From assembly GCA_946557105.1 (NCBI GenBank), contig CAMNSZ010000007.1:1-64000 (forward strand): DNA of 64,000 nucleotides, read 5' to 3'. The notes beneath the pieces are model-generated. The model ran no database searches. It was not told the DNA's origin and worked only from the letters and a program-made list of their open reading frames with translations. The translations under genes were made by a program, and so were the position numbers. Shown here piece by piece: positions 9,576 to 17,229 of this stretch. Source of the DNA: an uncultured Lachnospiraceae bacterium (GTDB lineage: Bacteria > Bacillota > Clostridia > Lachnospirales > Lachnospiraceae). How positions within the stretch are numbered: the first letter of the stretch is position 1; each line of letters begins with the position of its first letter.

Positions 9576-9609
9576 CATTGTAGCATTTCTCCCCATGTAA
9601 TGCTATAAT
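9576..9609. promoter_or_regulatory. Divergent extended -10 promoters between the S26 peptidase and PqqD/HPrK genes
   Basis: On the plus strand TGCTATAAT (9601-9609) is an extended -10 serving the gene at 9693. On the minus strand TGCTACAAT (9576-9584) is an extended -10 serving the peptidase gene. Both lack a good -35, which extended -10 promoters tolerate. The two start regions are only about 25 bases apart, so expression could be linked. Confidence 0.45.
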
Positions 9610-9692
9610 AATTTCATTAACAAACAACGGCTTTGGCGCGATAAATACGCATATTGTCGTAATAGCGCTTATATGACGGAAACGAGGAATTG

Positions 9693-10847
9693 ATGAAACA
9701 AAATGATTGTTATGTGCTAAAAAGAATAGCGGGGGTTCCCTACCTTCTTCCCGTCGGGCAAATGATAGGGGATTTTAAGCGTAGTATCCGAATTAACGAA
9801 ACAGGAGTCTATTTGTGGAAGCTGCTGGAAAAGGACCGCTCCCTTGAAGAACTGATACGGCTGTGCGCCTCTCATTATTCCATCAAAGAAGAAACGCTTC
9901 CCCAGTTGGAGAATGACGTCGCAGAATTTGTTTCCTCCCTGACGGCACAAGACATCCTTGTTCCGTCGCATACCGTCACGGATATAAAGAGCCCGTTCTA
10001 TAAATGTATTGAAATTGCCGGCTTAAGGTGTAAGCTCTATGGACCCAAGGAAGCCTTTTCTCAAAGCTTCAAGCCGTTTTTCTGTGAGTCCTGCGCCGAT
10101 TGTATACAAAACATCGAAGTTCTTTACCACCTTCCGGAAACGCTGGAAAACGGCAGACTGCTCTTAAGGAATCACGAGCTGTCCATTATCGAGCGGGGAG
10201 ATAAATACATTTTACTGTTTCCGGCGGCATGCCGGATTCTGGAAGCACACCTTACAAAGAGCGGCTCTCTCGCCAGATTTTACTGCCTGCCTCCCTTGAC
10301 AGACAGTCTTCGCAGCGATTTGTTCCATGCAATCCGCCTTGTCTGGCTTTATCTTGCCCAGCTGCACAATATGGCGGCGCTGCATTCCGCATCCGTTTTA
10401 TACCGTGGCCGTGCATGGCTCTTTTCCGGCTCATCGGGAACAGGCAAATCCACCCACACCAATCTGTGGAGCTCCCTTTATAATGTTCCGATCATAAACG
10501 GAGATTTAAATCTCCTCGCCATGGAAAACGGGCACGCGGTAGTTCACGGGATACCTTGGTGCGGAACCTCCGGAATATTTGACACTCACACCTATCCTTT
10601 GGGAGGTATTATCCTGCTCAGACAGGCTGACGGAGATTATGTGGAGAACCTGCCGGACGCCGAAAAACGTTTATTGGTGCTGCAGCGCCTTATCTCCCCC
10701 TCATGGACCAAGGCTCTCTTAAACCGCAATCTCGCTCTCATAAATTCTCTCGCACAGGACATAATGATATGCCGTCTGTGCTGCACGCCCCGAAATACTG
10801 CCGCCGAAACCGCCAAAAGGCAAATAGACAGCTTTCTGGACGCCTGA
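9693..10847 (+). CDS. PqqD/RRE domain fused to HPr-kinase-like P-loop kinase
   Basis: 384-residue fusion. Residues 1-95 form a PqqD-like winged helix, the RiPP recognition element fold that binds leader peptides (INETGVYLWKLLEK ... LIRLCASHYSI ... DVAEFVSSLTAQDILVP). A middle region (about 100-225) carries four Cys, including CESCADC. The C-terminal part is HPrK/lasso-kinase-like: HSASVLYRGRAWLFSG, the P-loop GSSGTGKST near residue 246, an INGDLNLL segment with a catalytic Asp candidate, and PWCGTSG. HPrK-like kinases in lasso-peptide clusters phosphorylate the precursor tail; normally the RRE protein is a separate polypeptide. Start ATG 9693 follows GAGG by 6 bases. It converges on the ABC exporter gene with a 30-base gap. 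Recognition of the 136-residue protein nearby is inference. Confidence 0.8.
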   Translation: MKQNDCYVLKRIAGVPYLLPVGQMIGDFKRSIRINETGVYLWKLLEKDRSLEELIRLCASHYSIKEETLPQLENDVAEFVSSLTAQDILVPSHTVTDIKSPFYKCIEIAGLRCKLYGPKEAFSQSFKPFFCESCADCIQNIEVLYHLPETLENGRLLLRNHELSIIERGDKYILLFPAACRILEAHLTKSGSLARFYCLPPLTDSLRSDLFHAIRLVWLYLAQLHNMAALHSASVLYRGRAWLFSGSSGTGKSTHTNLWSSLYNVPIINGDLNLLAMENGHAVVHGIPWCGTSGIFDTHTYPLGGIILLRQADGDYVENLPDAEKRLLVLQRLISPSWTKALLNRNLALINSLAQDIMICRLCCTPRNTAAETAKRQIDSFLDA

Positions 10848-10877
10848 CGGAAGGCTTCCGCTTGGAATCCTCCCGTC

Positions 10878-12653
10878 TTAAAATTCCCGAATCAAGGCTT
10901 CTATTTCTTCATCATTTAGCGCTGCGCACTGCCCCCTTCTGATAGCATATACGCGATTACACATGCTAAGCGCTGTAGGACGATGTGTGGTGACAATACA
11001 GGTGCGGGGATAATTGTCCTTCATTATATTCTTCAGCACTCTTCTCTCGGTGGCCACGTCCAACGCAGACGTCGCCTCATCCAAAAGCAAAAGCGGAGAT
11101 TTCCTCAACAGCGCCCTCGCTATGGAAAGCCTCTGCGCCTGCCCCTCGGAAAATCCCCCTCCCCTTTCTTTTACCACACTGTGTATTCCGTCGGGCAGCT
11201 TGCTTACAAAATCCCATGCACAGGCAAGCCTTAACGCATTTATTATCTCTTCCTCCGAGGCGTCCGGCTTCACATTGCGCAGATTTTCCGCAATCGTGCC
11301 CGAAAACATAGTGTTTCCCTGAGGCACATAAGAAAACAGCTTTCTTGTAGAGGGAGTCAGGGGAATGGAATCCGACTGCGTGTTTTTAGCTCCCCCGCAA
11401 AGAACCGCCTTTCCCTCCTGCGCCGTCACAAGCGACAGGATAAGACGCATCATGGTAGTTTTCCCTTCACCCGAGGGTCCTACCAGACCGATAATCTCAT
11501 GGGGATGTGCCTCCAGAGATACGTTTTCAAATACTTGCGTTCCCGTACGGTACGCATAGCTTATATCCTTAAGGCATAAGCTGATGCCCTCCTTCGCATA
11601 GGTCTTCCGAAATCTCTCCACCGCTTCGTCGCAAGTATAATCCTCTCTGGGCATTTCCACAATATCCATAAGTCTTCCGGCCGAGGTCATAAGACCGATT
11701 GCCATGGGTACGAGAGAGGTGAGATTATGCAGCGCCCCCGTGAGCGTTCCCGATAAGCTGAGAAACATTGTCATGGTTCCATAGGTAATCGCCCCGCTCC
11801 ATACTCTGTAGATCCCCCAGCCGTAGGCCGCATAGGACACCAAAAGCCCCACCGTGGACAATAAAAGCGAGGTGCCAATTGACATTTTTTTAAATTCCAG
11901 CTTCATATTGATATATTCCTTTTGAAGCTGCTTAAGCCTTGCCGCATAAAGTCTCACCAAATCAAAGGCCTTAATAATCTGAATATTGGAAAAGGTTTCC
12001 TGATTAAAGCCCGACATTTTAGCTCCCATCGCCGCACTTTTCTCATTATTGTTTACCATACGCCTCATCAGGGTCTTTGACAAAATAAGGCTGACCGGCA
12101 TACTTAAAAACGCAAAGCCCGCAAAAGACACATCATGATAAGCTACTACAGCAAAAGTACTGATAAATCGAAAAACATAAATAATAAGGTTCGGGAGAAA
12201 GTTCAGTACTCCGCTCGATATATTGGAAGCGTCCGAGCTCCACCTTGTCAGCAAATCCCCCGTATGATACCCCGTTAAGGCTTCCCAATCCGTCACCAAT
12301 ATCTTCTCAAAGATATCCGCTTTTATCTGCGCGTCTACCTTCATCCCAATCCAGCCCGACGCATAATCCGAAGCCATACTAACCAGCGTAGTACCCACAT
12401 TCAGCCCTATCATAATGCAAAATGTCTTAAGCACCATGCCTGTCTCATGTCCTGTGATAATGTCCACCAAATCCCTTGATACCAGACTTGCAGCAAGTGA
12501 AACAAGCGTTCCCAACAGTCCTAACAGAGTATAAAAAACCATTGCCAGCCAATAACGTTTGGCATAATGATAAATCCAGACCGTCTGCTTTTGCATCTCC
12601 TTCAATCTGCCGGACTTAATTCTCTCTATATAAAACTTTATTCTTCCGCCCAT
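10878..12653 (-). CDS. ABC exporter half-transporter (membrane + ATPase) of the peptide locus
   Basis: 591-residue type I ABC exporter subunit acting as a homodimer in the cytoplasmic membrane. About six membrane segments occupy residues 30-300. The ATPase shows Walker A GPSGEGKTTMM near residue 395, Q-loop region FSYVPQGNTMF, signature FSEGQAQRLSIARALL, Walker B LLLLDEATSAL and the H-loop VTTHR. There is no N-terminal C39 peptidase domain, unlike many bacteriocin exporters, so leader removal would need a separate protease such as the S26 enzyme at 9101-9538. It lies just after the terminator of the 136-codon gene. Substrate is inferred, not proven. Confidence 0.85.
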   Translation of the reverse strand: MGGRIKFYIERIKSGRLKEMQKQTVWIYHYAKRYWLAMVFYTLLGLLGTLVSLAASLVSRDLVDIITGHETGMVLKTFCIMIGLNVGTTLVSMASDYASGWIGMKVDAQIKADIFEKILVTDWEALTGYHTGDLLTRWSSDASNISSGVLNFLPNLIIYVFRFISTFAVVAYHDVSFAGFAFLSMPVSLILSKTLMRRMVNNNEKSAAMGAKMSGFNQETFSNIQIIKAFDLVRLYAARLKQLQKEYINMKLEFKKMSIGTSLLLSTVGLLVSYAAYGWGIYRVWSGAITYGTMTMFLSLSGTLTGALHNLTSLVPMAIGLMTSAGRLMDIVEMPREDYTCDEAVERFRKTYAKEGISLCLKDISYAYRTGTQVFENVSLEAHPHEIIGLVGPSGEGKTTMMRLILSLVTAQEGKAVLCGGAKNTQSDSIPLTPSTRKLFSYVPQGNTMFSGTIAENLRNVKPDASEEEIINALRLACAWDFVSKLPDGIHSVVKERGGGFSEGQAQRLSIARALLRKSPLLLLDEATSALDVATERRVLKNIMKDNYPRTCIVTTHRPTALSMCNRVYAIRRGQCAALNDEEIEALIREF

Positions 12654-12733
12654 ATTCCATTCTCCGGCAAAGAAACAAAGGTCGCATCATTGCCCTTTAC
12701 ATACCTTCTTATCACTATAATTTCCTTTTCGCT

Positions 12734-12764
12734 AAAAAGGAGGCTATGCGCACACATAACCTCC
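12734..12764 (-). terminator. Strong rho-independent terminator after the 136-codon gene
   Basis: Minus strand: GGAGGTTATG, a six-base loop, CATAGCCTCC (one G-U pair), then TTTTT. It lies 44 bases past the stop of the small gene and about 80 bases before the ABC exporter start, making the small gene a separate transcription unit. Confidence 0.85.
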
Positions 12765-12807
12765 TCTCATTCTACATAAGTCCAAATGCATAAAAGCCGG
12801 ATACAAC

Positions 12808-13218
12808 CTACCAAGTATGCTGATCACATTCTGCGTTACAATAGGTACATCTCACTCCTACAACGGCTAAGCCCTCACCTGCCGATACATACACGTCGCC
12901 TAAACCAATGTTGTCATATGCATTACTATGGTATGCATACGTCAGAATAAGCTTGGAGCTGCCGCTTCCCGATGCATTAGCTGCATTACTGCTGACATAA
13001 TCAACACTCTGATTAAAGGATAACTCTACTATCTGTACAGTAGCATGATGCCCGTCCGACGCTGCATGAGACGCATTAAGCTGGATAGTATAAGTTTCAC
13101 GTCCCGCCTGAGGAGACTGTGTTATCCTTGCATCCACAGTATAGCATCCACTTGCCGCGTATACTCCTTCCGCCAACTCGTCATTCACTAATACATACGG
13201 TTTTTCGTAAGTCTTCAT
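12808..13218 (-). CDS. Candidate leader-bearing secreted peptide/protein precursor (unknown family)
   Basis: 136 residues; I do not recognise the mature part. The N-terminus MKTYEKPYVLVNDELAEG is not a Sec signal (no hydrophobic core). It looks like a RiPP-type leader: Tyr4-x-x-Pro7 resembles the YxxP element of lasso leaders bound by PqqD-like domains, and it runs to a small-residue stretch VYAASGC (residues 19-25) that could be a signal-peptidase-like cleavage site. The rest is Ser/Ala/Gly/Thr-rich, predicted beta, with few charges, and ends in a Cys cluster RCTYCNAEC (Cys124, 127, 131) and HTW. It has AAGGAG seven bases before ATG, its own near-consensus promoter and a strong terminator, so high expression as a single gene is likely. 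It sits among a PqqD/HPrK fusion, ABC exporter, S26 peptidase and nucleotidyltransferase. Alternative: an ordinary small beta-sandwich surface protein. Confidence 0.65.
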   Translation of the reverse strand: MKTYEKPYVLVNDELAEGVYAASGCYTVDARITQSPQAGRETYTIQLNASHAASDGHHATVQIVELSFNQSVDYVSSNAANASGSGSSKLILTYAYHSNAYDNIGLGDVYVSAGEGLAVVGVRCTYCNAECDQHTW

Positions 13219-13271
13219 CCTCCCACTCCTTCCGATATATGTTTGTCAAATGTAACTTAATTATTATAATC

Positions 13272-13300
13272 AGTATAATAAATTATTATGCTAATGTCAA
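13272..13300 (-). promoter_or_regulatory. Near-consensus SigA promoter of the 136-codon gene
   Basis: Minus strand: perfect -35 TTGACA (13295-13300), 17-base spacer, -10 TATACT (13272-13277). Transcription should start near 13265, giving an untranslated leader of about 47 bases. Confidence 0.8.
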
Positions 13301-13401
13301 TAAAAAACCCGTTTTTATTAAATATTTATTGGTAAAAATTCTCAAACCGAATACTTTTTCTACCTCCAAAAGAACTTTGGTTCCGTATTTTTTCCGCGGC
13401 G

Positions 13402-16197
13402 CTACCTCCTGTTTTTCTTAGAATTATTTTTATGCGCCTTAAAAAGCTTCATCTGTTCTATCATCCTGCCCCTCTGTCCCGCTTTTTCCAAGATGGCCAG
13501 AGTCGGGGTTCTCCTGATTTTTCTGTTATTCTGCATAAAACGTACCAAAGTAACCGTCCAGAGCGCCGGCCACAGCAAAGCGCATTTTCCGCTCTTGGGA
13601 AAATTCAAATGCATTTGATGATGAAATTCCCTTACATAATCAAACGCATCGCTCCCCCTAAGAGCCACCATCCTATCCGCGGCAGACTTGCCGAACTCCT
13701 CCGCCTCCAGCACCTCCAGAAGGAAACGCTTTGCATCATAGGTCGTCCGTATCTCCAGCCACTGCGCACGGCTTGGGCTAAGACCAAGATACTTGATACA
13801 GGCTAACGTTACCATATCCGAAAATCCCTTTATTCCGCTCTCCTTCACAAGTGTTAAATACTTGTCTCTCTCCTTTTGCGTTATCTCCCGGTTCCAAAAT
13901 ACCACCCAGTCACACAACAGCTTCAATCCAAAGCCCGACCGCAAAAAATGCTGCAGCATATGGAGCAAAAGCTCATAGGCATGATACGGCGTATCCAAAA
14001 CGGGAAGCTCCACGCCCATAATATGCTTCCGTTTTATATTTTCGGCACATTCCTCCAGCTTCCCCGCAAGATACTCGTTCATCCTGCCGTTGTCAAAGGG
14101 TTCGGCAAGCATAGTGTGAAGCTCTATCTCAATTCCTTCCGGCGAACGGTACACAATATGATGCAGAGACGGCTGTCTTGCCTGCAATACACAGCCGGCG
14201 CGCTCCAATACAATACCGGCAGCCTCCTCCCTCTTTGGCTCTAAAAGCAGCAAATCCACATCCCCTGATTTTCTGAGCTCCGGTACGGGATAGAACCCGG
14301 CGGTACCCACACCCTTCAGCAGCGCCACGGGAATTCCCTCTTCCTCCAGACGCTTTATCAGATACCGGCTTAAGAAAAGAAGATGATAGCTTTGCCTTAC
14401 CGTCATCCGGGCGCTCGTCTCCGCCTGCTTCCTCAGCCAATTCGGAACCTTCTCCCCCTCGACAAGAGAATGATACAAAAGCGGCAGCACCCCATGTCGT
14501 TGCGCCATGCGGGAAAGCTCCTCCCAATCTGAGGGAACCGTCTGCTTATACTGTCCGGTAAGTTCACCCTGCAACAGCTGTAACAGACACCTTTCCTCCG
14601 GGGAAAAGCCTGCATCCCTGTAAGCGTCCTCCTGCTCGCAGGCCTTGCGCTTCTCTGCCCTTTCACGCCGGTATTTTTTCACCAGCTGCACAGCCTTTTT
14701 CCACAACAGCCCAAATTCCTTTGTGCGGTGATAGAGAACCAGATAAACAAGATTAGCCGCAGCAAAGCATAAAAGCACGCGCAGCACGCACACTGCCCAC
14801 GGATTGCCCTTTATATTACCGCACACCGCATCCAAAACATACCAAAGCGCAAAGGTCACGGAGGCATACAGTAAATACCTCAGAAAATAGAATCTACAGG
14901 GCGCCTGCAGCCTGTGCTTGTACAACATATAAGGCTCCACCCACAGCGATGTGACAGCCGTACTCGCCATAGTGCCCAGAAAAACGCCTGCGGTTCCCAG
15001 ATACCTCCCCAGTATCAGAGAAACCACCAGATTAATCACGGCCTCCGCCAAAGATTTATATCTGTCATACCAAAAAAGTCCCATGGAATCCCGAAACACC
15101 AAAGAGGCCTGCCTCATTCCGGTAATATAAAAATTTAGGCATAATATCAATGTAACATTTCCTGCAAATACATACTGCCTTCCGAAGCTGAGTCCTACGA
15201 ACAGGTCGAGCGCCTCATACATGCAAATAGCCGCCAGACCATATATCCACTGACCCATAAAAAAGGAGGCCTCGAATATTTTTTTAATTCTGCTTCTGTC
15301 GGCCTCCACTCCCATATTGCCAACGCTTGCGGTAATTCCCTGAAACATCTGTTCCAGAACCTGCCTTACAGAGCCTATGATCAAAAAATAGTTTGAATAT
15401 CTTCCCACGCTGACCGTTCCGACCAACGCGGATAAAAGGAGATTGTCCGTGTTGTTGACTACCACATTTCCGATTTTGTGCATAAGCATGGCCCGTATAT
15501 TTTGGAAAATTCCCCGCCTTTCTTCATTTGACAAGCGCTCAACCCTTTTATCCTTAAGAAACGGATACATCCTATCCGCTTTGCGGGATATGCACACATT
15601 GTTAAGTATGGTACATATTATCAGAATAGACAGATATAATATAAAATTTCTTGTGGAGAGCAGCACTATAATCTGTAAAGTATTCTGCAACACCCATGAA
15701 AGCGTCTGATACAGTACCCCGATATAGCTAAGCTGATGCGCGTCGATTAACGTCCTTTTATAAATCCCAAGATAAGAAACCACCGAATTCGTCAGATACA
15801 TAATGTAAATCAGTGTCAGATGCCCTACCTTGGGCTGATCCTTGATCAGTAGGTCCATAAAGGGGATAACAAAGAGCCCTGCCGTAAGCACTATAACGGC
15901 AACTATTCTGTAAAAAGTCCTGTACAGCTTCATAAGGGACTTCTGCTTTTCCACATCCTTCTCGGATATCGGTTTATATAAGGCATATGTTATCGCCGTG
16001 CCGACTCCCAGCTCCGACAGCGCAAGCACGCTTAAAATATCCGTAAAAAGCCCGTTAATCCCCACATAATCCTCACTGAGCGTATGGGTAAATACAACTC
16101 TCGCCGCAAACCCCATCAATATAGCGCTTATTCTCGCTGCCATAGCCACAGTAGTGTTCCGTGCAGAGTACTCGGTTCTGCTCTTCTCCGTCGCCAT
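13402..16197 (-). CDS. Wzx-like polysaccharide flippase fused to NTP_transf_5-like nucleotidyltransferase
   Basis: 931-residue fusion. Residues about 15-495 are a MATE/Wzx-type polysaccharide flippase with roughly twelve to fourteen membrane segments (start SARNTTVAMAARISAILMGFAARVVF). A basic linker (KKYRRERAEKRKACEQED) follows. Residues about 530-890 resemble the nucleotidyltransferase family found in lasso-peptide and polysaccharide loci: LLYHSLVEGE, VALLKGVGTAGFYPVPELR and the metal-binding SGDVDLLLLEP. Such enzymes, with HPrK-like kinases, have been reported to add sugars to phosphorylated lasso peptides, so a transferase working at a lipid or peptide phosphate is possible. It is the last gene of the long minus-strand operon. 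Start ATG 16195-16197 has GGAGGGAG upstream. Confidence 0.78.
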   Translation of the reverse strand: MATEKSRTEYSARNTTVAMAARISAILMGFAARVVFTHTLSEDYVGINGLFTDILSVLALSELGVGTAITYALYKPISEKDVEKQKSLMKLYRTFYRIVAVIVLTAGLFVIPFMDLLIKDQPKVGHLTLIYIMYLTNSVVSYLGIYKRTLIDAHQLSYIGVLYQTLSWVLQNTLQIIVLLSTRNFILYLSILIICTILNNVCISRKADRMYPFLKDKRVERLSNEERRGIFQNIRAMLMHKIGNVVVNNTDNLLLSALVGTVSVGRYSNYFLIIGSVRQVLEQMFQGITASVGNMGVEADRSRIKKIFEASFFMGQWIYGLAAICMYEALDLFVGLSFGRQYVFAGNVTLILCLNFYITGMRQASLVFRDSMGLFWYDRYKSLAEAVINLVVSLILGRYLGTAGVFLGTMASTAVTSLWVEPYMLYKHRLQAPCRFYFLRYLLYASVTFALWYVLDAVCGNIKGNPWAVCVLRVLLCFAAANLVYLVLYHRTKEFGLLWKKAVQLVKKYRRERAEKRKACEQEDAYRDAGFSPEERCLLQLLQGELTGQYKQTVPSDWEELSRMAQRHGVLPLLYHSLVEGEKVPNWLRKQAETSARMTVRQSYHLLFLSRYLIKRLEEEGIPVALLKGVGTAGFYPVPELRKSGDVDLLLLEPKREEAAGIVLERAGCVLQARQPSLHHIVYRSPEGIEIELHTMLAEPFDNGRMNEYLAGKLEECAENIKRKHIMGVELPVLDTPYHAYELLLHMLQHFLRSGFGLKLLCDWVVFWNREITQKERDKYLTLVKESGIKGFSDMVTLACIKYLGLSPSRAQWLEIRTTYDAKRFLLEVLEAEEFGKSAADRMVALRGSDAFDYVREFHHQMHLNFPKSGKCALLWPALWTVTLVRFMQNNRKIRRTPTLAILEKAGQRGRMIEQMKLFKAHKNNSKKNRR

Positions 16198-16209
16198 ACT
16201 CCCTCCAAT

Positions 16210-17229
16210 TTATATGATTTCAAAGGCTGATTTTCGGGGCAGTATCTGCTCAAAGGCTCCTTGTATTTCCTCCTTGGCTTCTTGAAACTCACCGCCCGTC
16301 CATGTGTCATTGATACAAATTATCCTGCATTTTTGCTTTCTGATTACCTCCGCCAGCTTTTTATTATCGGAGGCAATCTCAAAATATTTAAAATCCTTCA
16401 ATATATTTTTAGGCCTAAAATTACCGGACAGCTTCTGCCACTCCCTGAACAGATACGGCGTCACGTCGTCCTCATTGCGGAACCGGTTATGAGACGTCTT
16501 TTTCAAAAGCTCCCCCTCCTTATTCCACAGCTCTTCAAAGGTTCCCCTGACAAAGGGAGAAGGTCCGTGCACCGTGTAAAAACCTGTGTACAGAGGGAAA
16601 GCAAGCTCCAATATATTATAAAAGAAATATAAAAAGGGGTATCCTATTTTAAAATATCCTCCCGGATTCCTGCGCACGCATTCTCTCTTGTTAAAATGCC
16701 TGGACAGCACCAGCGAATTGTTTAAAAACAAATGTGACATCACCGGATTTTTGGGATTTGCCACTACCGGCTGAAACGCAAGCATATCACAGGGCTTTGC
16801 TCCCTCGAAAAAAGCTTGGGGCTTCACCCTGTCTATCAGAAACATATCGTCGTTAAAATAGACGAAATGCTCCGACAGCCCCTCTATTCTGTGAAGGAAC
16901 AGCTCCAACACATTACTGTTGAAGGTGGGCAGAAATTCCTCCGGAATATAATCCTCATGCCTGACTATATGAAGCTTCGGATTTTGAATATCCAGCCACT
17001 TAGGCAGATGCCCCCATGTAATAAAATGGATTTTTCTGACCCACGGCGCATATTCTTCCACTCCCCTGAACCAATATTTTAACAGCCCCCAGTCCCTGTA
17101 CCTCTCCTCATGATTATCCTCTTTACAATCCTGCTTATATTCCTTTCTCTGTCTGTTCCATGCCTCGTCGGCGCCGTCCACCCATGTGACCACAAAATCT
17201 ATATCATACTGCATTTCATTAGCCTTCAT
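16210..17229 (-). CDS. Stealth-family sugar-phosphate transferase
   Basis: 339-residue member of the Stealth family, enzymes that transfer hexose-1-phosphate from UDP-sugars to make phosphodiester-linked glycans. CR1 is clear (IDFVVTWVDGADEAW). CR2 follows (RYRDWGLLKYWFRGVEEYAPW ... FNSNVLELFLHRI ... FVYFNDDMFL). CR3 is GPSPFVRGTFEELW with RNEDDVTPYLF, and a CR4-like CINDT lies near the C-terminus. I start at 17229: its ATG overlaps the upstream gene's TGA by four bases (ATGA). A TTG start 27 bases earlier has poor spacing to its ribosome site. In this operon it suggests that phosphodiester bonds occur in the glycan or on an acceptor. Confidence 0.88.
   Translation of the reverse strand: MKANEMQYDIDFVVTWVDGADEAWNRQRKEYKQDCKEDNHEERYRDWGLLKYWFRGVEEYAPWVRKIHFITWGHLPKWLDIQNPKLHIVRHEDYIPEEFLPTFNSNVLELFLHRIEGLSEHFVYFNDDMFLIDRVKPQAFFEGAKPCDMLAFQPVVANPKNPVMSHLFLNNSLVLSRHFNKRECVRRNPGGYFKIGYPFLYFFYNILELAFPLYTGFYTVHGPSPFVRGTFEELWNKEGELLKKTSHNRFRNEDDVTPYLFREWQKLSGNFRPKNILKDFKYFEIASDNKKLAEVIRKQKCRIICINDTWTGGEFQEAKEEIQGAFEQILPRKSAFEII

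Noticed and set aside
9101-13218. Classical lasso-peptide or lanthipeptide cluster
   Set aside because: No asparagine-synthetase-like cyclase, transglutaminase-like protease, LanB/C/M or radical SAM maturase occurs in the locus.
13219-13401. Additional small precursor gene between the small gene and the flippase fusion
   Set aside because: No frame with a ribosome site; the stretch is taken by the promoter and leader of the 136-codon gene.
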